Shown in pieces: positions 8,424 to 17,402 of a stretch of 64,000 nucleotides of DNA. The position numbers and the translations under genes are program-made. Location: the NCBI RefSeq assembly GCF_041346925.1, contig NZ_CP166840.1:1550001-1614000 (forward strand). The letters are read 5' to 3'. The notes under the pieces are model-generated. The model had not been told where the DNA came from. It saw only the letters and a list, made by a program, of their open reading frames with translations, and ran no database searches. Every line of letters starts with the position of its first letter. Within the stretch, counting starts at the first letter, position 1. This DNA is from Agaribacterium sp. ZY112 (GTDB lineage: Bacteria; Pseudomonadota; Gammaproteobacteria; Pseudomonadales; Cellvibrionaceae).

Positions 8424-8999
8424 CTAATTTAAGCCTTGCAGGTTATGTTTTGAGTACTTTAAGAGCCTTAAAAAGTGAGCTTTCTTTTGCTCTGCGACGG
8501 TGTTGGTTGTGTTTAGTTGCCAGGCATGGTCATTAATAGCGAGCGGCCAGTTGATCAACCACGTGCCTTGTGCCGTTTGTAGTAGAGGAAATTGGTCTCG
8601 ATAGTGGAAGTCGAGCCCGCTGTTATCGGGTTTGTTATGATACAAAAGAATACTGTATTGCTTGTTTGCTGATTGTTCTATGTGAGCGAGCTTGAGCCCC
8701 TGCTCGGAAACGAGTAGGTAGCCCTCGGTGTCACTCTTATGAATATAACCCAGTAAGGCTCGATTTAGATATATTGCGGCGATAGAGCTCTTGGGTGTAC
8801 TTGTTTTTATTGGTGTTGCTTGCAGGCTTCTTGTCGCTTTCTTTTGAGCTCTTGTGACTGAGCTTTGCGCGGCAGCTGGAGTAGGACTTGGGGTATTTTC
8901 AGCGCCTTTATTTTCCGGTGTGTGTGTTGAGTTAAAGGTGCAGCTGCTCAGAGTGAGCATTAGGCTTAGAAGAAAAAGGGTTACTACTGGCTGTCGCAT
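8424..8999 (-). CDS. hypothetical lipoprotein
   Basis: 191 residues. The signal has lipobox LTLSSC (Cys about residue 20), so the mature N-terminus is lipidated. A Ser/Thr/Pro/Ala-rich linker of about 45 residues follows, typical of a flexible tether, then a compact beta-rich domain (IAAIYLNRALLGYIHK, YSILLYHNK, GTWLINWPLAINDHAWQL). I do not recognise the family. The following ettA gene on the same strand is 155 nt away. Confidence 0.7.
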   Translation of the reverse strand: MRQPVVTLFLLSLMLTLSSCTFNSTHTPENKGAENTPSPTPAAAQSSVTRAQKKATRSLQATPIKTSTPKSSIAAIYLNRALLGYIHKSDTEGYLLVSEQGLKLAHIEQSANKQYSILLYHNKPDNSGLDFHYRDQFPLLQTAQGTWLINWPLAINDHAWQLNTTNTVAEQKKAHFLRLLKYSKHNLQGLN

Positions 9000-9106
9000 G
9001 ACTAAATAAAGCTAATCGAGTAAGTGATTTTATTAGCTTAGCTTAGTCATGGGCCTTTAAAGCTCAGGAGCTTTTTCTTGTGATATGTGAGCTTATATTT
9101 GAAACG

Positions 9107-9132
9107 AGCGCCTGGATTGATTCACAGGCGCT
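9107..9132 (-). terminator. probable terminator hairpin downstream of ettA
   Basis: Stem AGCGCCTG / CAGGCGCT with a 10-nt loop lies 23 nt beyond the ettA stop. The T-tract on the minus strand is short (CGTTTC), so efficiency is uncertain. Confidence 0.5.
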
Positions 9133-9154
9133 TTGTCTCTTCTACCTGCCAGAT

Positions 9155-10819
9155 TTAGCTCTTAATGGGCTTGTATTTCATACGTTGAGGCTGGGCGTTT
9201 TCGCCTTTACGCTCAACAAAGTCCTCGTGGTACTCGGTGTAGTTACCCTCAAAGAATACAACTTCACTGTCACCTTCGTAGGCGAGTATGTGAGTAGCTA
9301 CGCGATCTAGGAACCAGCGGTCGTGCGAGATAACCAAGGCAGAACCTGGGAAGGCTAAAATAGCTTCTTCTAATGCGCGCAGGGTTTCAACGTCGAGGTC
9401 ATTTGATGGCTCATCGAGTAATAATACGTTAGCGCCTTGCTTAAGCGTATTGGCCAAGTGCAGACGGCCGCGCTCACCACCGGATAAGTCGCCAACACGT
9501 TTTTGCTGGTCACTGCCTTTAAAGTTAAAGCGACCGGCGTAAGCGCGTGAGCTGACTTCGTAGTTACCGATTTTGAGCATATCGGCGCCGCCACTGATGG
9601 CTTGCCAAACACTTTCGTCGTCGTTAAGGCCTTCGCGACCTTGTTCGACAAAGGCGAGCTGTACGGTATCGCCGATAACGACTTCACCGCTGTCAGGCGT
9701 TTCGGTGCCTTTGATCATACGGAATAAGGTCGATTTACCTGCGCCGTTACCACCAACAATACCCACAATGGCACCTTTCGGTACGGTGAAGTTGAGATTG
9801 TCGATCAGTTGTCTATCGCCAAACCCTTTGCAAACATTGTGGAATTCAATGACTTTGTCGCCTAAGCGCTCACCGGGTGGAATGTAGATTTCGTTGGTCT
9901 CGTTGCGGGTCTGAAAGTCTTGGCTTTGCATTTCTTCAAAGCGAGCTAAACGCGCTTTGTTTTTAGCTTGGCGGCCTTTCGGGTTTTTGCGCACCCATTC
10001 TAATTCGGCTTTTACGGCTTTTTCACGTGCGGCTTCGCTGCGTGATTCTTGTGCTAAACGAGCTTCTTTTTGTTCCAGCCAGTTGGTGTAATTGCCTTCA
10101 TAAGGAATGCCATGGCCTCGATCGAGTTCTAGAATCCAGCCAGCTGCGTTATCTAGGAAGTAGCGGTCATGGGTAATAGCGACCACGGTGCCGGTGAATT
10201 CTTGTAAAAAGCGCTCCAGCCAAAATACTGATTCAGCATCCAAGTGGTTGGTTGGCTCATCAAGTAACAACATATCTGGGCGACTTAATAATAAGCGGCA
10301 CAAAGCAACACGGCGTTTTTCACCACCACTTAAGGTGTCTACATTGGCATCCCAAGGTGGTAAACGTAAGGCGTCGGCTGCAACGTCAAGTTTGTGTTCT
10401 AGGTTGTGTGCATCCCAAGCCTGAATAGTATCTTCGAATCTCGCCTGTTTTTTAGCCAGGGCATCAAAGTCGGCATCGGGTTCGGCGTAAGCCGCATAGA
10501 CATCATTAAGGCCATTCAGCGCATCGATAGCTTCTTGCACGCCTTCTTCAATATTGCCACGAACGTCTTTGTCGCTGTTGAGTTGGGGTTCTTGAGGAAG
10601 ATACCCAACTTTAATATCCGGCATTGGTCGCGCTTCGCCGCTAATGTCGGTATCGAGGCCAGCCATAATACGCAGCAGGGTCGACTTACCTGCACCGTTT
10701 AAACCGAGAACACCAATCTTGGCGCCGGGGAAAAATGAAAGGCTTATGTCTTTTAAAATTTCACGTTTGGGCGGTACAACCTTACCCACGCGATTCATTG
10801 TGTAAACGTATTGAGCCAC
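9155..10819 (-). CDS. ettA: energy-dependent translational throttle protein EttA (ABC-F)
   Basis: GTG start with GAGGAAA upstream; 554 residues starting MAQYVYTMNRVGKVVPPKR, which is nearly the canonical EttA N-terminus. It has two ABC cassettes: Walker A GLNGAGKSTLL and GGNGAGKSTLF, signature LSGGEKRR and LSGGERGR, and Walker B LLLDEPTNHLD and LLLDEPSNDLD, joined by the P-site tRNA interaction linker rich in Lys/Arg/Glu. There are no membrane segments, as expected for ABC-F. EttA binds the ribosomal E site and gates the first elongation cycle according to the ATP/ADP ratio. Confidence 0.97.
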   Translation of the reverse strand: MAQYVYTMNRVGKVVPPKREILKDISLSFFPGAKIGVLGLNGAGKSTLLRIMAGLDTDISGEARPMPDIKVGYLPQEPQLNSDKDVRGNIEEGVQEAIDALNGLNDVYAAYAEPDADFDALAKKQARFEDTIQAWDAHNLEHKLDVAADALRLPPWDANVDTLSGGEKRRVALCRLLLSRPDMLLLDEPTNHLDAESVFWLERFLQEFTGTVVAITHDRYFLDNAAGWILELDRGHGIPYEGNYTNWLEQKEARLAQESRSEAAREKAVKAELEWVRKNPKGRQAKNKARLARFEEMQSQDFQTRNETNEIYIPPGERLGDKVIEFHNVCKGFGDRQLIDNLNFTVPKGAIVGIVGGNGAGKSTLFRMIKGTETPDSGEVVIGDTVQLAFVEQGREGLNDDESVWQAISGGADMLKIGNYEVSSRAYAGRFNFKGSDQQKRVGDLSGGERGRLHLANTLKQGANVLLLDEPSNDLDVETLRALEEAILAFPGSALVISHDRWFLDRVATHILAYEGDSEVVFFEGNYTEYHEDFVERKGENAQPQRMKYKPIKS

Positions 10820-10904
10820 GGGCTTTCCTCAGTAACGATAAGATGGGCGCAAGGTAGCGAAAGTCGGAGCCTAAAGCAACTTTCATATAAACTTGCCAGA
10901 GGCT

Positions 10905-10934
10905 TTGCTGTCTTATTTTACTTACACGTATACT
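10905..10934 (+). promoter_or_regulatory. candidate sigma-70 promoter for nhaA
   Basis: A -35-like TTGCTG (10905-10910) and a -10-like TATACT (10929-10934) are separated by 18 nt, 45 nt before the nhaA start. Assigned by motif only. Confidence 0.5.
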
Positions 10935-10978
10935 GATAGCTTGTAATTACGTCTTAAGTGATCACTTTTGAGGATTAA

Positions 10979-12163
10979 ATGAACATAATTAAACGGTATT
11001 TCCACCATCAGCTAGCTGGCCCGCTCTTGCTATTCGGAGCTACTTTTGCCGCGCTGTTGTTTGCCAATGCACCATTATTAACACCCTATTATAAGTTACT
11101 GTTGAGCACGCCCGTTGAGGTCAAAGTTGGTGCATTAGAAATCGCTAAGCCCTTATTGCTTTGGGTGAATGATGGTTTGATGGCCTTTTTCTTCTTGTTA
11201 GTAGGTTTGGAGTTAAAGCGAGAATTTTTAGAAGGTGAGCTCAGCGATAAGCGAAATATCATTTTGCCTGGCTTAGGGGCTATTGGTGGCATGGCTGCAC
11301 CGGCCTTAATTTATGCTTTTATCAATAAAGATAATCCAGAGGCGCTGGCTGGTTGGGCTATTCCTGCGGCGACTGATATCGCGTTTGCCTTGGGTGTATT
11401 GTCTCTTTTAGGTTCAAGAGTACCTTTAAGTTTAAAAGTATTTTTAACCTCGCTGGCCATTTTTGATGATGTTGGTGCCATCATTATTATTGCGATGTTT
11501 TATACCGCTAATATTAGTAGCGAGGCCTTAATTATCGCCGCGGTTTGTAGCGCGATGTTATTTACCGTTAATCGATCAGGTATCACTCAGTTGGGACCTT
11601 ATGTCGCTATTGGTTTGGTGATGTGGGTGGCTCTATTAAAATCGGGTGTTCACGCAACCTTAGCGGGTGTTGTGATTGCCTTGTTTATTCCTATGCGCGA
11701 TCCAGAAAATCCTAAGCGCTCTCCGCTTAAGTCGCTTGAGCACGATTTACATAGCACGGTGTTTTTTATCACCTTGCCTATTTTTGCTTTCTGTAATGCG
11801 GGGATTAACTTTTCTAAAGTGGGGCTTGATCAGGTATTGCACGGCGTGCCCTTAGGTATTGCAGCGGGGCTTTTCCTCGGTAAGCAAATAGGCATTCTTT
11901 TATTTTGTATGCTTCCTGTGATGCTGGGCTGGATTAAATTACCTCAAGGTATGACTAAGTTTGGTTTGTGGGGGGTAAGCTGTATCTGTGGTATCGGTTT
12001 TACAATGAGCTTGTTTATTGGCTCCTTGGCTTTTCAGGAAACAGGCGTCGACATGGTTTATGACGAGCGTTTGGGGATTTTGATCGGTTCTTTATTATCC
12101 GGTGTGCTGGGTTATCTTGTTTTAAATTGGTCTTTACCCAAACAGGCAAAGGGCTCTAATTAA
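10979..12163 (+). CDS. nhaA: Na+/H+ antiporter NhaA
   Basis: ATG start with GAGGAT upstream; 394 residues, the typical length. There are about 12 hydrophobic segments. Family hallmarks are DGLMAFFFLLVGLELKRE, PAATDIAFALGVL and the catalytic aspartate pair in LAIFDDVGAIIII, which bind Na+ and H+ in the NhaA mechanism. The C-terminus carries GFTMSLFIGSLAF. NhaA exports sodium in exchange for protons at the inner membrane and supports pH and salt homeostasis, which suits a marine host. A strong terminator follows the gene. Confidence 0.97.
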   Translation: MNIIKRYFHHQLAGPLLLFGATFAALLFANAPLLTPYYKLLLSTPVEVKVGALEIAKPLLLWVNDGLMAFFFLLVGLELKREFLEGELSDKRNIILPGLGAIGGMAAPALIYAFINKDNPEALAGWAIPAATDIAFALGVLSLLGSRVPLSLKVFLTSLAIFDDVGAIIIIAMFYTANISSEALIIAAVCSAMLFTVNRSGITQLGPYVAIGLVMWVALLKSGVHATLAGVVIALFIPMRDPENPKRSPLKSLEHDLHSTVFFITLPIFAFCNAGINFSKVGLDQVLHGVPLGIAAGLFLGKQIGILLFCMLPVMLGWIKLPQGMTKFGLWGVSCICGIGFTMSLFIGSLAFQETGVDMVYDERLGILIGSLLSGVLGYLVLNWSLPKQAKGSN

Positions 12164-12191
12164 GCGTTGAAACCAGCGTTTATGTTTAGTT

Positions 12192-12223
12192 AAAGGCTGC
12201 TGTTAACACAAGCAGCCTTTTTT
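12192..12223 (+). terminator. Rho-independent terminator of nhaA
   Basis: Stem AAAGGCTGCT / AGCAGCCTTT with loop GTTAACACA, followed by TTTATT. Confidence 0.9.
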
Positions 12224-12843
12224 ATTGCGCATTGTTTTGTTTATTTAGGCATTACCTAGGTGATACCTAACCTTAAACCCGCGCCTTCGGGGTCTATTGG
12301 GTAGCTATTTAGCCTAATAGCAGCGCCAAGTTCTAGGCTGAATATTTGACCGGCGATAGGTACTACTTGAGTTAGTATAAGGTCAATAGGGACTAGTTTG
12401 ATCTCGCGCTCCCTGTCATCGGTACATGATTAGCAAGTATGACGTAGGTTCAGCCATCTTCTTGTTCAGTGTGGCCTTTGTTGCCCTAAGTGCCTTTCCT
12501 CATTGCTAGATTGCTGATTATGTGTATTTAACGCGGGTTTATTTAAGCCTCTTGACGCCTTCACTTTGGAGGGGGGGGGTTTTAGGTTTCTTGGTGCTTA
12601 AAGCCGCTAGTTTATAAGCACTGATTTCTTGACTTTAGATAATAGGGTTGTTTAATCCATACGTTATTTGGCTTTTGCAGGTCCTGAATTTATGTATTGG
12701 GCCTTTGTCGCAATAATGGGCGTTAACTTTAGTTTGTTAGTACGCTATTCTGGCGGGGTTAAATTACGGTGCTAACGGCTATTTATTTGGATCGTCGCGC
12801 TTTTAAAAATATAAACTTTTGCTTACTTCATAAGGAATGAACC
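12224..12843. other. 620-bp non-coding stretch
   Basis: No convincing ORF, tRNA or repeat is seen. It contains a run of nine G at 12571-12579 and, just before the lipoprotein gene, an AT-rich AAAAATATAAAC that may be a -10 region. It could hold an unrecognised RNA or a decayed gene. Confidence 0.4.
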
Positions 12844-13497
12844 ATGAACTCAAAGTTTGCTTTAACCTCACTTGCACTACTTGTATCTGCTGGCGTATTA
12901 GTCGGTTGTGGCGAAAAAGAAGCCGCTCCAGCGGTTGTTGAAGAAGTTGCTGTTGTTGAGCCCGTAGAAGCTGAAATCGTAGAAAAGCCTTATATCACCA
13001 GTAGCTTTGCTTCTACTGTTAATGCCACGGTTAAGTCTTTGAATCTTGAAACTCGTGAAGTGGTTTTGTTGGCTGAAGATGGTTCTGAGCTAGATTTTGT
13101 TGTCAGCGAAGACGCTCGTAATTTAGATCAGGTTGAAATCGGTGATACGGTTGTTTCTGAATACGAGACTACGATTACTTTCGAAGTGGTTGCTGGTGAA
13201 GATATTCCTAAGCTAGGTGCTGTTGAAGGTGGTGCTATTGTTCGCTCTGAAGAAGGTGAAAAGCCTGGTCTTGCGATTGTTGATGAAAGTATTGAGGCCT
13301 TTAAAGTATCAGATATTAATATTGAGGCGGGCACCTTTAAGTTGACCAATGCTGAGGGTATTGAGAAGGAATACGTAGCAGAAGATCCTGAGAACCTTAA
13401 GCGTACCGAAGTGGGCGATGTGTTGTTGGTGTCTGTGTCTGAATCTGTTGCTATCGACGTTGTTGAGAGTGATTGGAAGCTAGGCGCTGACGAATAA
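12844..13497 (+). CDS. lipoprotein with two tandem DUF5666-like repeats
   Basis: ATG start after AAGGA; 217 residues. The lipobox is VLVGC (Cys near residue 22), followed by an Ala/Val/Glu-rich acidic tether. Two repeats of about 60-70 residues follow: one from ASTVNATVKSLNLETREVVL to the VEIGD turn and its strand, the second from FKVSDINIEAGTFKLTNAEG to the TEVGD turn. The strand-turn pattern matches the secreted protein ending at 1704. The protein is strongly acidic. Function is unknown; the second copy ends in a short acidic tail. Confidence 0.8.
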   Translation: MNSKFALTSLALLVSAGVLVGCGEKEAAPAVVEEVAVVEPVEAEIVEKPYITSSFASTVNATVKSLNLETREVVLLAEDGSELDFVVSEDARNLDQVEIGDTVVSEYETTITFEVVAGEDIPKLGAVEGGAIVRSEEGEKPGLAIVDESIEAFKVSDINIEAGTFKLTNAEGIEKEYVAEDPENLKRTEVGDVLLVSVSESVAIDVVESDWKLGADE

Positions 13498-13686
13498 GTT
13501 ACCTGCCTGTTGCCAGTGTGTGGGGCTTACTCGCACGCTGGCTTTAAAGCTTCCTTACCTCTATGTAACTGTCTTCTGTTCCCTGTCACTTGGCTCAGTT
13601 TTAGAGCTATTCTCCTGCCCCTAGCTTGCTTAAACAAGCTTTACTCTTTTGCTATTTCAACTGCTGCGAACAATGCGTGTTTCGTG

Positions 13687-13692
13687 TACAAT
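13687..13692 (+). promoter_or_regulatory. candidate -10 element upstream of glyA
   Basis: TACAAT at 13687-13692 is 60 nt upstream of the glyA start, and the bases 17 nt before it (CTGCGA) are a poor -35. Weak, motif-only assignment. Confidence 0.3.
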
Positions 13693-13751
13693 GCGCGCCT
13701 CTTCGGCACCTAGCCGCACCTGTTTTCTGCCCCTAAGACTTGAGGACGCCC

Positions 13752-15017
13752 ATGTTTGATCCTAACCAAACTCTCGAAGCCTTTGATCCTGAAATTTGGC
13801 AAAGTATTCAAAAAGAAAGCCGCCGTCAGGAAGAGCATATCGAATTGATTGCCTCTGAAAACTACACCAGCCCAGCAGTGATGGTTGCCCAAGGCACCAA
13901 ACTGACCAATAAATACGCCGAAGGTTATCCTGGCAAGCGTTATTATGGTGGTTGTGAGTATGTTGATACTGCTGAATCATTAGCTATTGAGCGCGCTAAA
14001 GAACTTTTTGGTGCTGATTATGCCAATGTGCAGCCGCACAGTGGTTCTCAGGCCAATAATGCGGTTTACGCGGCGCTTTGTAACCCCGGTGATACCGTTT
14101 TGGGTATGAGCTTGGCGCACGGTGGTCACTTGACTCACGGGGCGAAAGTAAGCTTCTCAGGTAAGATCTACAACTCAGTTCAATACGGCTTAAACCCAGA
14201 AACGGGTTTAGTTGATTACAACGAGATTCGCGAGCTGGCGCTAGAGCACAAGCCTAAGATGATTGTTGCTGGTTTCTCTGCTTACTCTCAAGTTCTTGAT
14301 TGGCAGAAATTCCGTGATATCGCTGATGAAGTAGGCGCCTACCTATTGGTTGATATGGCTCATGTTGCAGGTTTGGTTGCTGCGGGCGAGTACCCGTCAC
14401 CTGTTCAAATTGCCGACGTGACTACATCTACCACTCATAAGACTTTGCGTGGCCCTCGTGGTGGTATCATCTTGGCCAAGGCCAATGAAGAGATTGAAAA
14501 GAAACTCAATTCTGCGGTATTCCCAGGTGGCCAAGGTGGCCCATTGATGCACGTGATTGCTGCAAAAGCGGTCAGCTTTAAAGAAGCCATGAGTGATGAA
14601 TACAAGACTTACCAAAAGCAAGTTGTCGTCAACGCTAAAGCTATGGCCAAAGTTTTTATTGAGCGTGGTATTAACATAGTTAGTGGCGGTACTGAAAACC
14701 ACCTTATGTTGGTTGACCTAATTGGTAAAGAGTATTCCGGTAAGGATGCAGACGCCGCTCTTGGTGAAGCCAACATTACCGTAAACAAAAACTCAGTGCC
14801 TAATGACCCGCGCTCACCCTTTGTTACTTCTGGTTTACGTGTTGGCACGCCAGCTATTACAACTCGTGGCTTTGGTGAGAAAGAAAGCACTGATTTAGCA
14901 AATTGGATTGTTGATGTGCTCGATAGTCTAGAAAATGGCACCAGTGAAGACGTTATTGCTGCGACCAAAGAGAAAGTATTGGCCGTATGTGAGAAGTTCC
15001 CTGTGTATGCATCTTAA
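13752..15017 (+). CDS. glyA: serine hydroxymethyltransferase
   Basis: I chose ATG 13752, with GAGG 6 nt upstream, over TTG 13740; it gives 421 residues starting [19 protein letters not shown]-enzyme hallmarks are present: [47 protein letters not shown] and the PLP-lysine site [15 protein letters not shown]. GlyA interconverts serine and glycine while loading one-carbon units on tetrahydrofolate in the cytoplasm, feeding purine, thymidylate and methionine synthesis. It is monocistronic, with its own terminator. Confidence 0.98.
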   Translation: MFDPNQTLEAFDPEIWQSIQKESRRQEEHIELIASENYTSPAVMVAQGTKLTNKYAEGYPGKRYYGGCEYVDTAESLAIERAKELFGADYANVQPHSGSQANNAVYAALCNPGDTVLGMSLAHGGHLTHGAKVSFSGKIYNSVQYGLNPETGLVDYNEIRELALEHKPKMIVAGFSAYSQVLDWQKFRDIADEVGAYLLVDMAHVAGLVAAGEYPSPVQIADVTTSTTHKTLRGPRGGIILAKANEEIEKKLNSAVFPGGQGGPLMHVIAAKAVSFKEAMSDEYKTYQKQVVVNAKAMAKVFIERGINIVSGGTENHLMLVDLIGKEYSGKDADAALGEANITVNKNSVPNDPRSPFVTSGLRVGTPAITTRGFGEKESTDLANWIVDVLDSLENGTSEDVIAATKEKVLAVCEKFPVYAS

Positions 15018-15040
15018 GCAGAGAATCTGATTGCTTAAAA

Positions 15041-15071
15041 GGCGGCTCTATTTTAGAGCCGCCTTTTTTTT
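15041..15071 (+). terminator. Rho-independent terminator of glyA
   Basis: Perfect stem GGCGGCTCTA-type arm with AGAGCCGCC, loop TTTT, followed by eight T. Confidence 0.95.
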
Positions 15072-15246
15072 GCCTGTAAAAATGGTTCTTAGCTGTGGGG
15101 TTTATATTTAGCTAGATAATGTGCGTTAACCGGCTGTAAGGATTTCGTAATAATAGCGACGAAGTATGGAGTTTAATCGGTAGTTCTAAGTGCTAGTTAA
15201 AAAGCGCGGCTTCCGGTGTTTGTTATTGTTTAAGCAGGAAAGCTTT

Positions 15247-16611
15247 ATGAGTAGCTCCGTCTCCTTCCGTTTGCGCGGTATTGTCTTAAGTCTCTTTTTA
15301 GTTCTATTTGCTGTCATTTTTTCTGCACTGAGTTACCTCAATGAAGTTGGTGACAGTCAGGGGCGCCATTATTTAATTCTCGCGGAACTGACACAATTAG
15401 ATGATGCGAGTAAGAACTTCAAACAACGCGGTGAATACTATCTTGCTAATGCGCCGCGTGATTACGAAAGTTATTTTCGTGACGTTGCTGTATTTCACCG
15501 TGAAATGCAAGACGATATTCAAGCCTTTGAGTTTAAATTACAGCGCGTTTTAAATGAGCAAGCGAATCAGGGGGGATTTATTTTTCAGTCCATCCAAGGC
15601 CTATTTTCTAATAAACGAGAGTTGCTTCTTAAGCAAGAGGTTTCCCGCTCATCAGAGCATTGGCGGCTCTTTAAGCAAAAGTTAGCAGAGGCTTTAGGTA
15701 CTAACAAGGCTGAGCCTCGCCTAGAGTGGGGCGCACAATATATTGTTGATAATGCAGATGCTTTAAGTGGCCAGCTTGTGGGAATGATTAATGCGTATCG
15801 CTCTCTATTGGCAGAGCGAGCGGTTCAGAATGAAAACTTAGCTAAGTGGGCCATTATTATTACGGCTCTAAGCTTATTGTTTGGCATGGCCTTTATGCAG
15901 TGGATTGTTTGGCGTATAGGTCGAACAGCGGCTGCGTGTGAACGAGTCGCTAATGGTGATTTTGGCTATCAGTTAGAGGAGGGGGCACGTGACGAACTGG
16001 GTTCAATGACTCGTGCCTTTAATTCTTTGTCATCTAGAGTGAGCTTGGTTTTGGGCTTGCTTACAAAGTTAAATACGGCTCGTCAGCCAGGTGAAGCCTT
16101 ATCTGCGTTTTGGAAAGACAGTGCTAACTATTTAAATGCAGATTGGATGGGGTTGATGATTCAAAGTAGCGATGGAAGCCATTTGGTGCTTACTCACCAG
16201 CAAGGTGTAGCAACAACGCAGAAATGGCAGCACCGTCGTATTGAGGTTATGAGTGAGTCGAAATTAGAAGTGCAAGTAGCTTCAACATTAAACAGTGGTG
16301 ATGTATACCAGTGCGATAACCTTGTTGCTGAAGCTAAAGGCAGTTCGGGTTCTTTGTTCTTTCGTGAGCTTCTACAAAATACGATGTTACGCTCGTTTAT
16401 GGTTGTGCCTTTGGTCAATCACGACAAGAGCTGGCGTGCAGTCTTGATTGTAGGTAAAGGGGCGCATAAGCAGTTCTCTCTAGATCAGTACGATCTACTT
16501 AATAACTTGGCTCCAGTCATCGGTTCTATTTTTGCTAACGCAACCAATAACCGGAAAGTTGCAATCAAAAAACCTGAGAGGCAAATAAGCAAACAAACCG
16601 AGCCTGCCTAG
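15247..16611 (+). CDS. membrane sensor with HAMP and GAF domains and no output domain
   Basis: I chose ATG 15247, preceded by AGGAAA, giving 454 residues. TM1 lies at about residues 10-32. A helical periplasmic domain of about 185 residues follows, with Q/E/L-rich heptads (LTQLDDASKNFKQRGEYYL). TM2 is WAIIITALSLLFGMAFMQWI, then a HAMP (RVANGDFGYQLEEGARDELG) and a GAF-like domain (DWMGLMIQSSDGSHLVL, MVVPLVNHDKSWRAVLIVGK). The protein stops soon after with a basic, polar tail. No histidine kinase, GGDEF, EAL or MCP domain is present, so it may signal through a partner. Confidence 0.8.
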   Translation: MSSSVSFRLRGIVLSLFLVLFAVIFSALSYLNEVGDSQGRHYLILAELTQLDDASKNFKQRGEYYLANAPRDYESYFRDVAVFHREMQDDIQAFEFKLQRVLNEQANQGGFIFQSIQGLFSNKRELLLKQEVSRSSEHWRLFKQKLAEALGTNKAEPRLEWGAQYIVDNADALSGQLVGMINAYRSLLAERAVQNENLAKWAIIITALSLLFGMAFMQWIVWRIGRTAAACERVANGDFGYQLEEGARDELGSMTRAFNSLSSRVSLVLGLLTKLNTARQPGEALSAFWKDSANYLNADWMGLMIQSSDGSHLVLTHQQGVATTQKWQHRRIEVMSESKLEVQVASTLNSGDVYQCDNLVAEAKGSSGSLFFRELLQNTMLRSFMVVPLVNHDKSWRAVLIVGKGAHKQFSLDQYDLLNNLAPVIGSIFANATNNRKVAIKKPERQISKQTEPA

Positions 16612-16673
16612 GCTATTGGGTCGCGAGACTTAAGCTAGGCCGTTCTTGTATCAAGGTCTGCCAGCGCCCCGTT

Positions 16674-16690
16674 GGTCCTGCTGGTGGACC
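16674..16690 (+). other. small hairpin upstream of a terminator
   Basis: GGTCC / GGACC stem with a 7-nt loop, 9 nt upstream of a strong terminator at 16700. Together they could be the 3' part of a small RNA or the mRNA tail of the upstream gene. Confidence 0.35.
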
Positions 16691-16699
16691 TATTGTGTG

Positions 16700-16724
16700 C
16701 CGGCCCTTAGGGGCCGGCTTTTTT
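16700..16724 (+). terminator. strong Rho-independent terminator
   Basis: Stem GCCGGCCC / GGGCCGGC with loop TTAG, followed by six T; about 90 nt after the sensor gene. Confidence 0.92.
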
Positions 16725-16853
16725 GAGAGGTTTAAGCAGCAGGGACTTTAGCTATCACCTTTGTGTTCTGTATCCTATGATTAGATTTATGTTTTAATAG
16801 TCTTTACCTCGAATCTAGCAAACTATATAGCCCATTAGGGAGGTGACATCAAT

Positions 16854-17360
16854 ATGAGGTTTTTATTGATAGCAGCTATGGCCTTGTGTGCGGCGCCGCT
16901 GTCTTCTATGGGGGCGCATGCCCAAGATTACTCTTTTTATGAATCTCTCTCAGTTGATGAGTTGATTGAACAAGCCAAAAAGAGTGTGGGCAGAGATGGT
17001 GCAGTTGGTGGTGCACAGCTTGTCTCCCCTGCTGCTGAAGTTGCGGTTGAGGGCGAACTCAGTACCATGCCTTATCGTTGTGCTAATTACACGTTAATGC
17101 GTTTTATGAGTATGTCCGGTTTCCCTACTGATGACTTACCCGCCATTAACTTCTGCGTTGAAATGCATTCAAAAGATGAGGTAGTGGCTACTTTCCATAT
17201 TCCTGAAAATTTGGCGACTAAGTTAAGAGGTGATGTCAGAGTTGGTGATGTAGTCAGGCTTTGGGGGCGTTGGATATATACGATTGAGTTCAGTAAGCGC
17301 CCCTATCTATTACTGGATGACTACAAACTAAGCCCTGACGGAAAAGCTAGTTCAGAGTAA
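16854..17360 (+). CDS. hypothetical periplasmic protein
   Basis: ATG start behind a near-perfect ribosome site GGGAGGTGA 8-9 nt upstream. 168 residues with a signal peptide ending AHA/QD. The mature protein has a helical start (YESLSVDELIEQAKKSVG) and a beta-rich core with two cysteines that may form a disulfide (YRCANYTLM, INFCVEM). The strand pattern around VRVGDVVRLWGRWIYT resembles an OB-fold. I do not recognise a family. The optimal Shine-Dalgarno suggests high translation. It precedes the GFA gene pair in the same direction. Confidence 0.75.
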   Translation: MRFLLIAAMALCAAPLSSMGAHAQDYSFYESLSVDELIEQAKKSVGRDGAVGGAQLVSPAAEVAVEGELSTMPYRCANYTLMRFMSMSGFPTDDLPAINFCVEMHSKDEVVATFHIPENLATKLRGDVRVGDVVRLWGRWIYTIEFSKRPYLLLDDYKLSPDGKASSE

Positions 17361-17402
17361 GCTCATCAACAATTCAAACAATATCTTCAATGGAATAAGT
17401 GT

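Noticed and set aside
9080..9310. 76-codon plus-strand ORF at the ettA 3' end
   Set aside because: It is a shadow of the ettA coding sequence plus the terminator region; no independent evidence supports it.
12571..12579. G9 homopolymer as a phase-variable promoter switch
   Set aside because: It is about 265 nt from the next start and not within a recognised promoter; kept only as a low-interest note.
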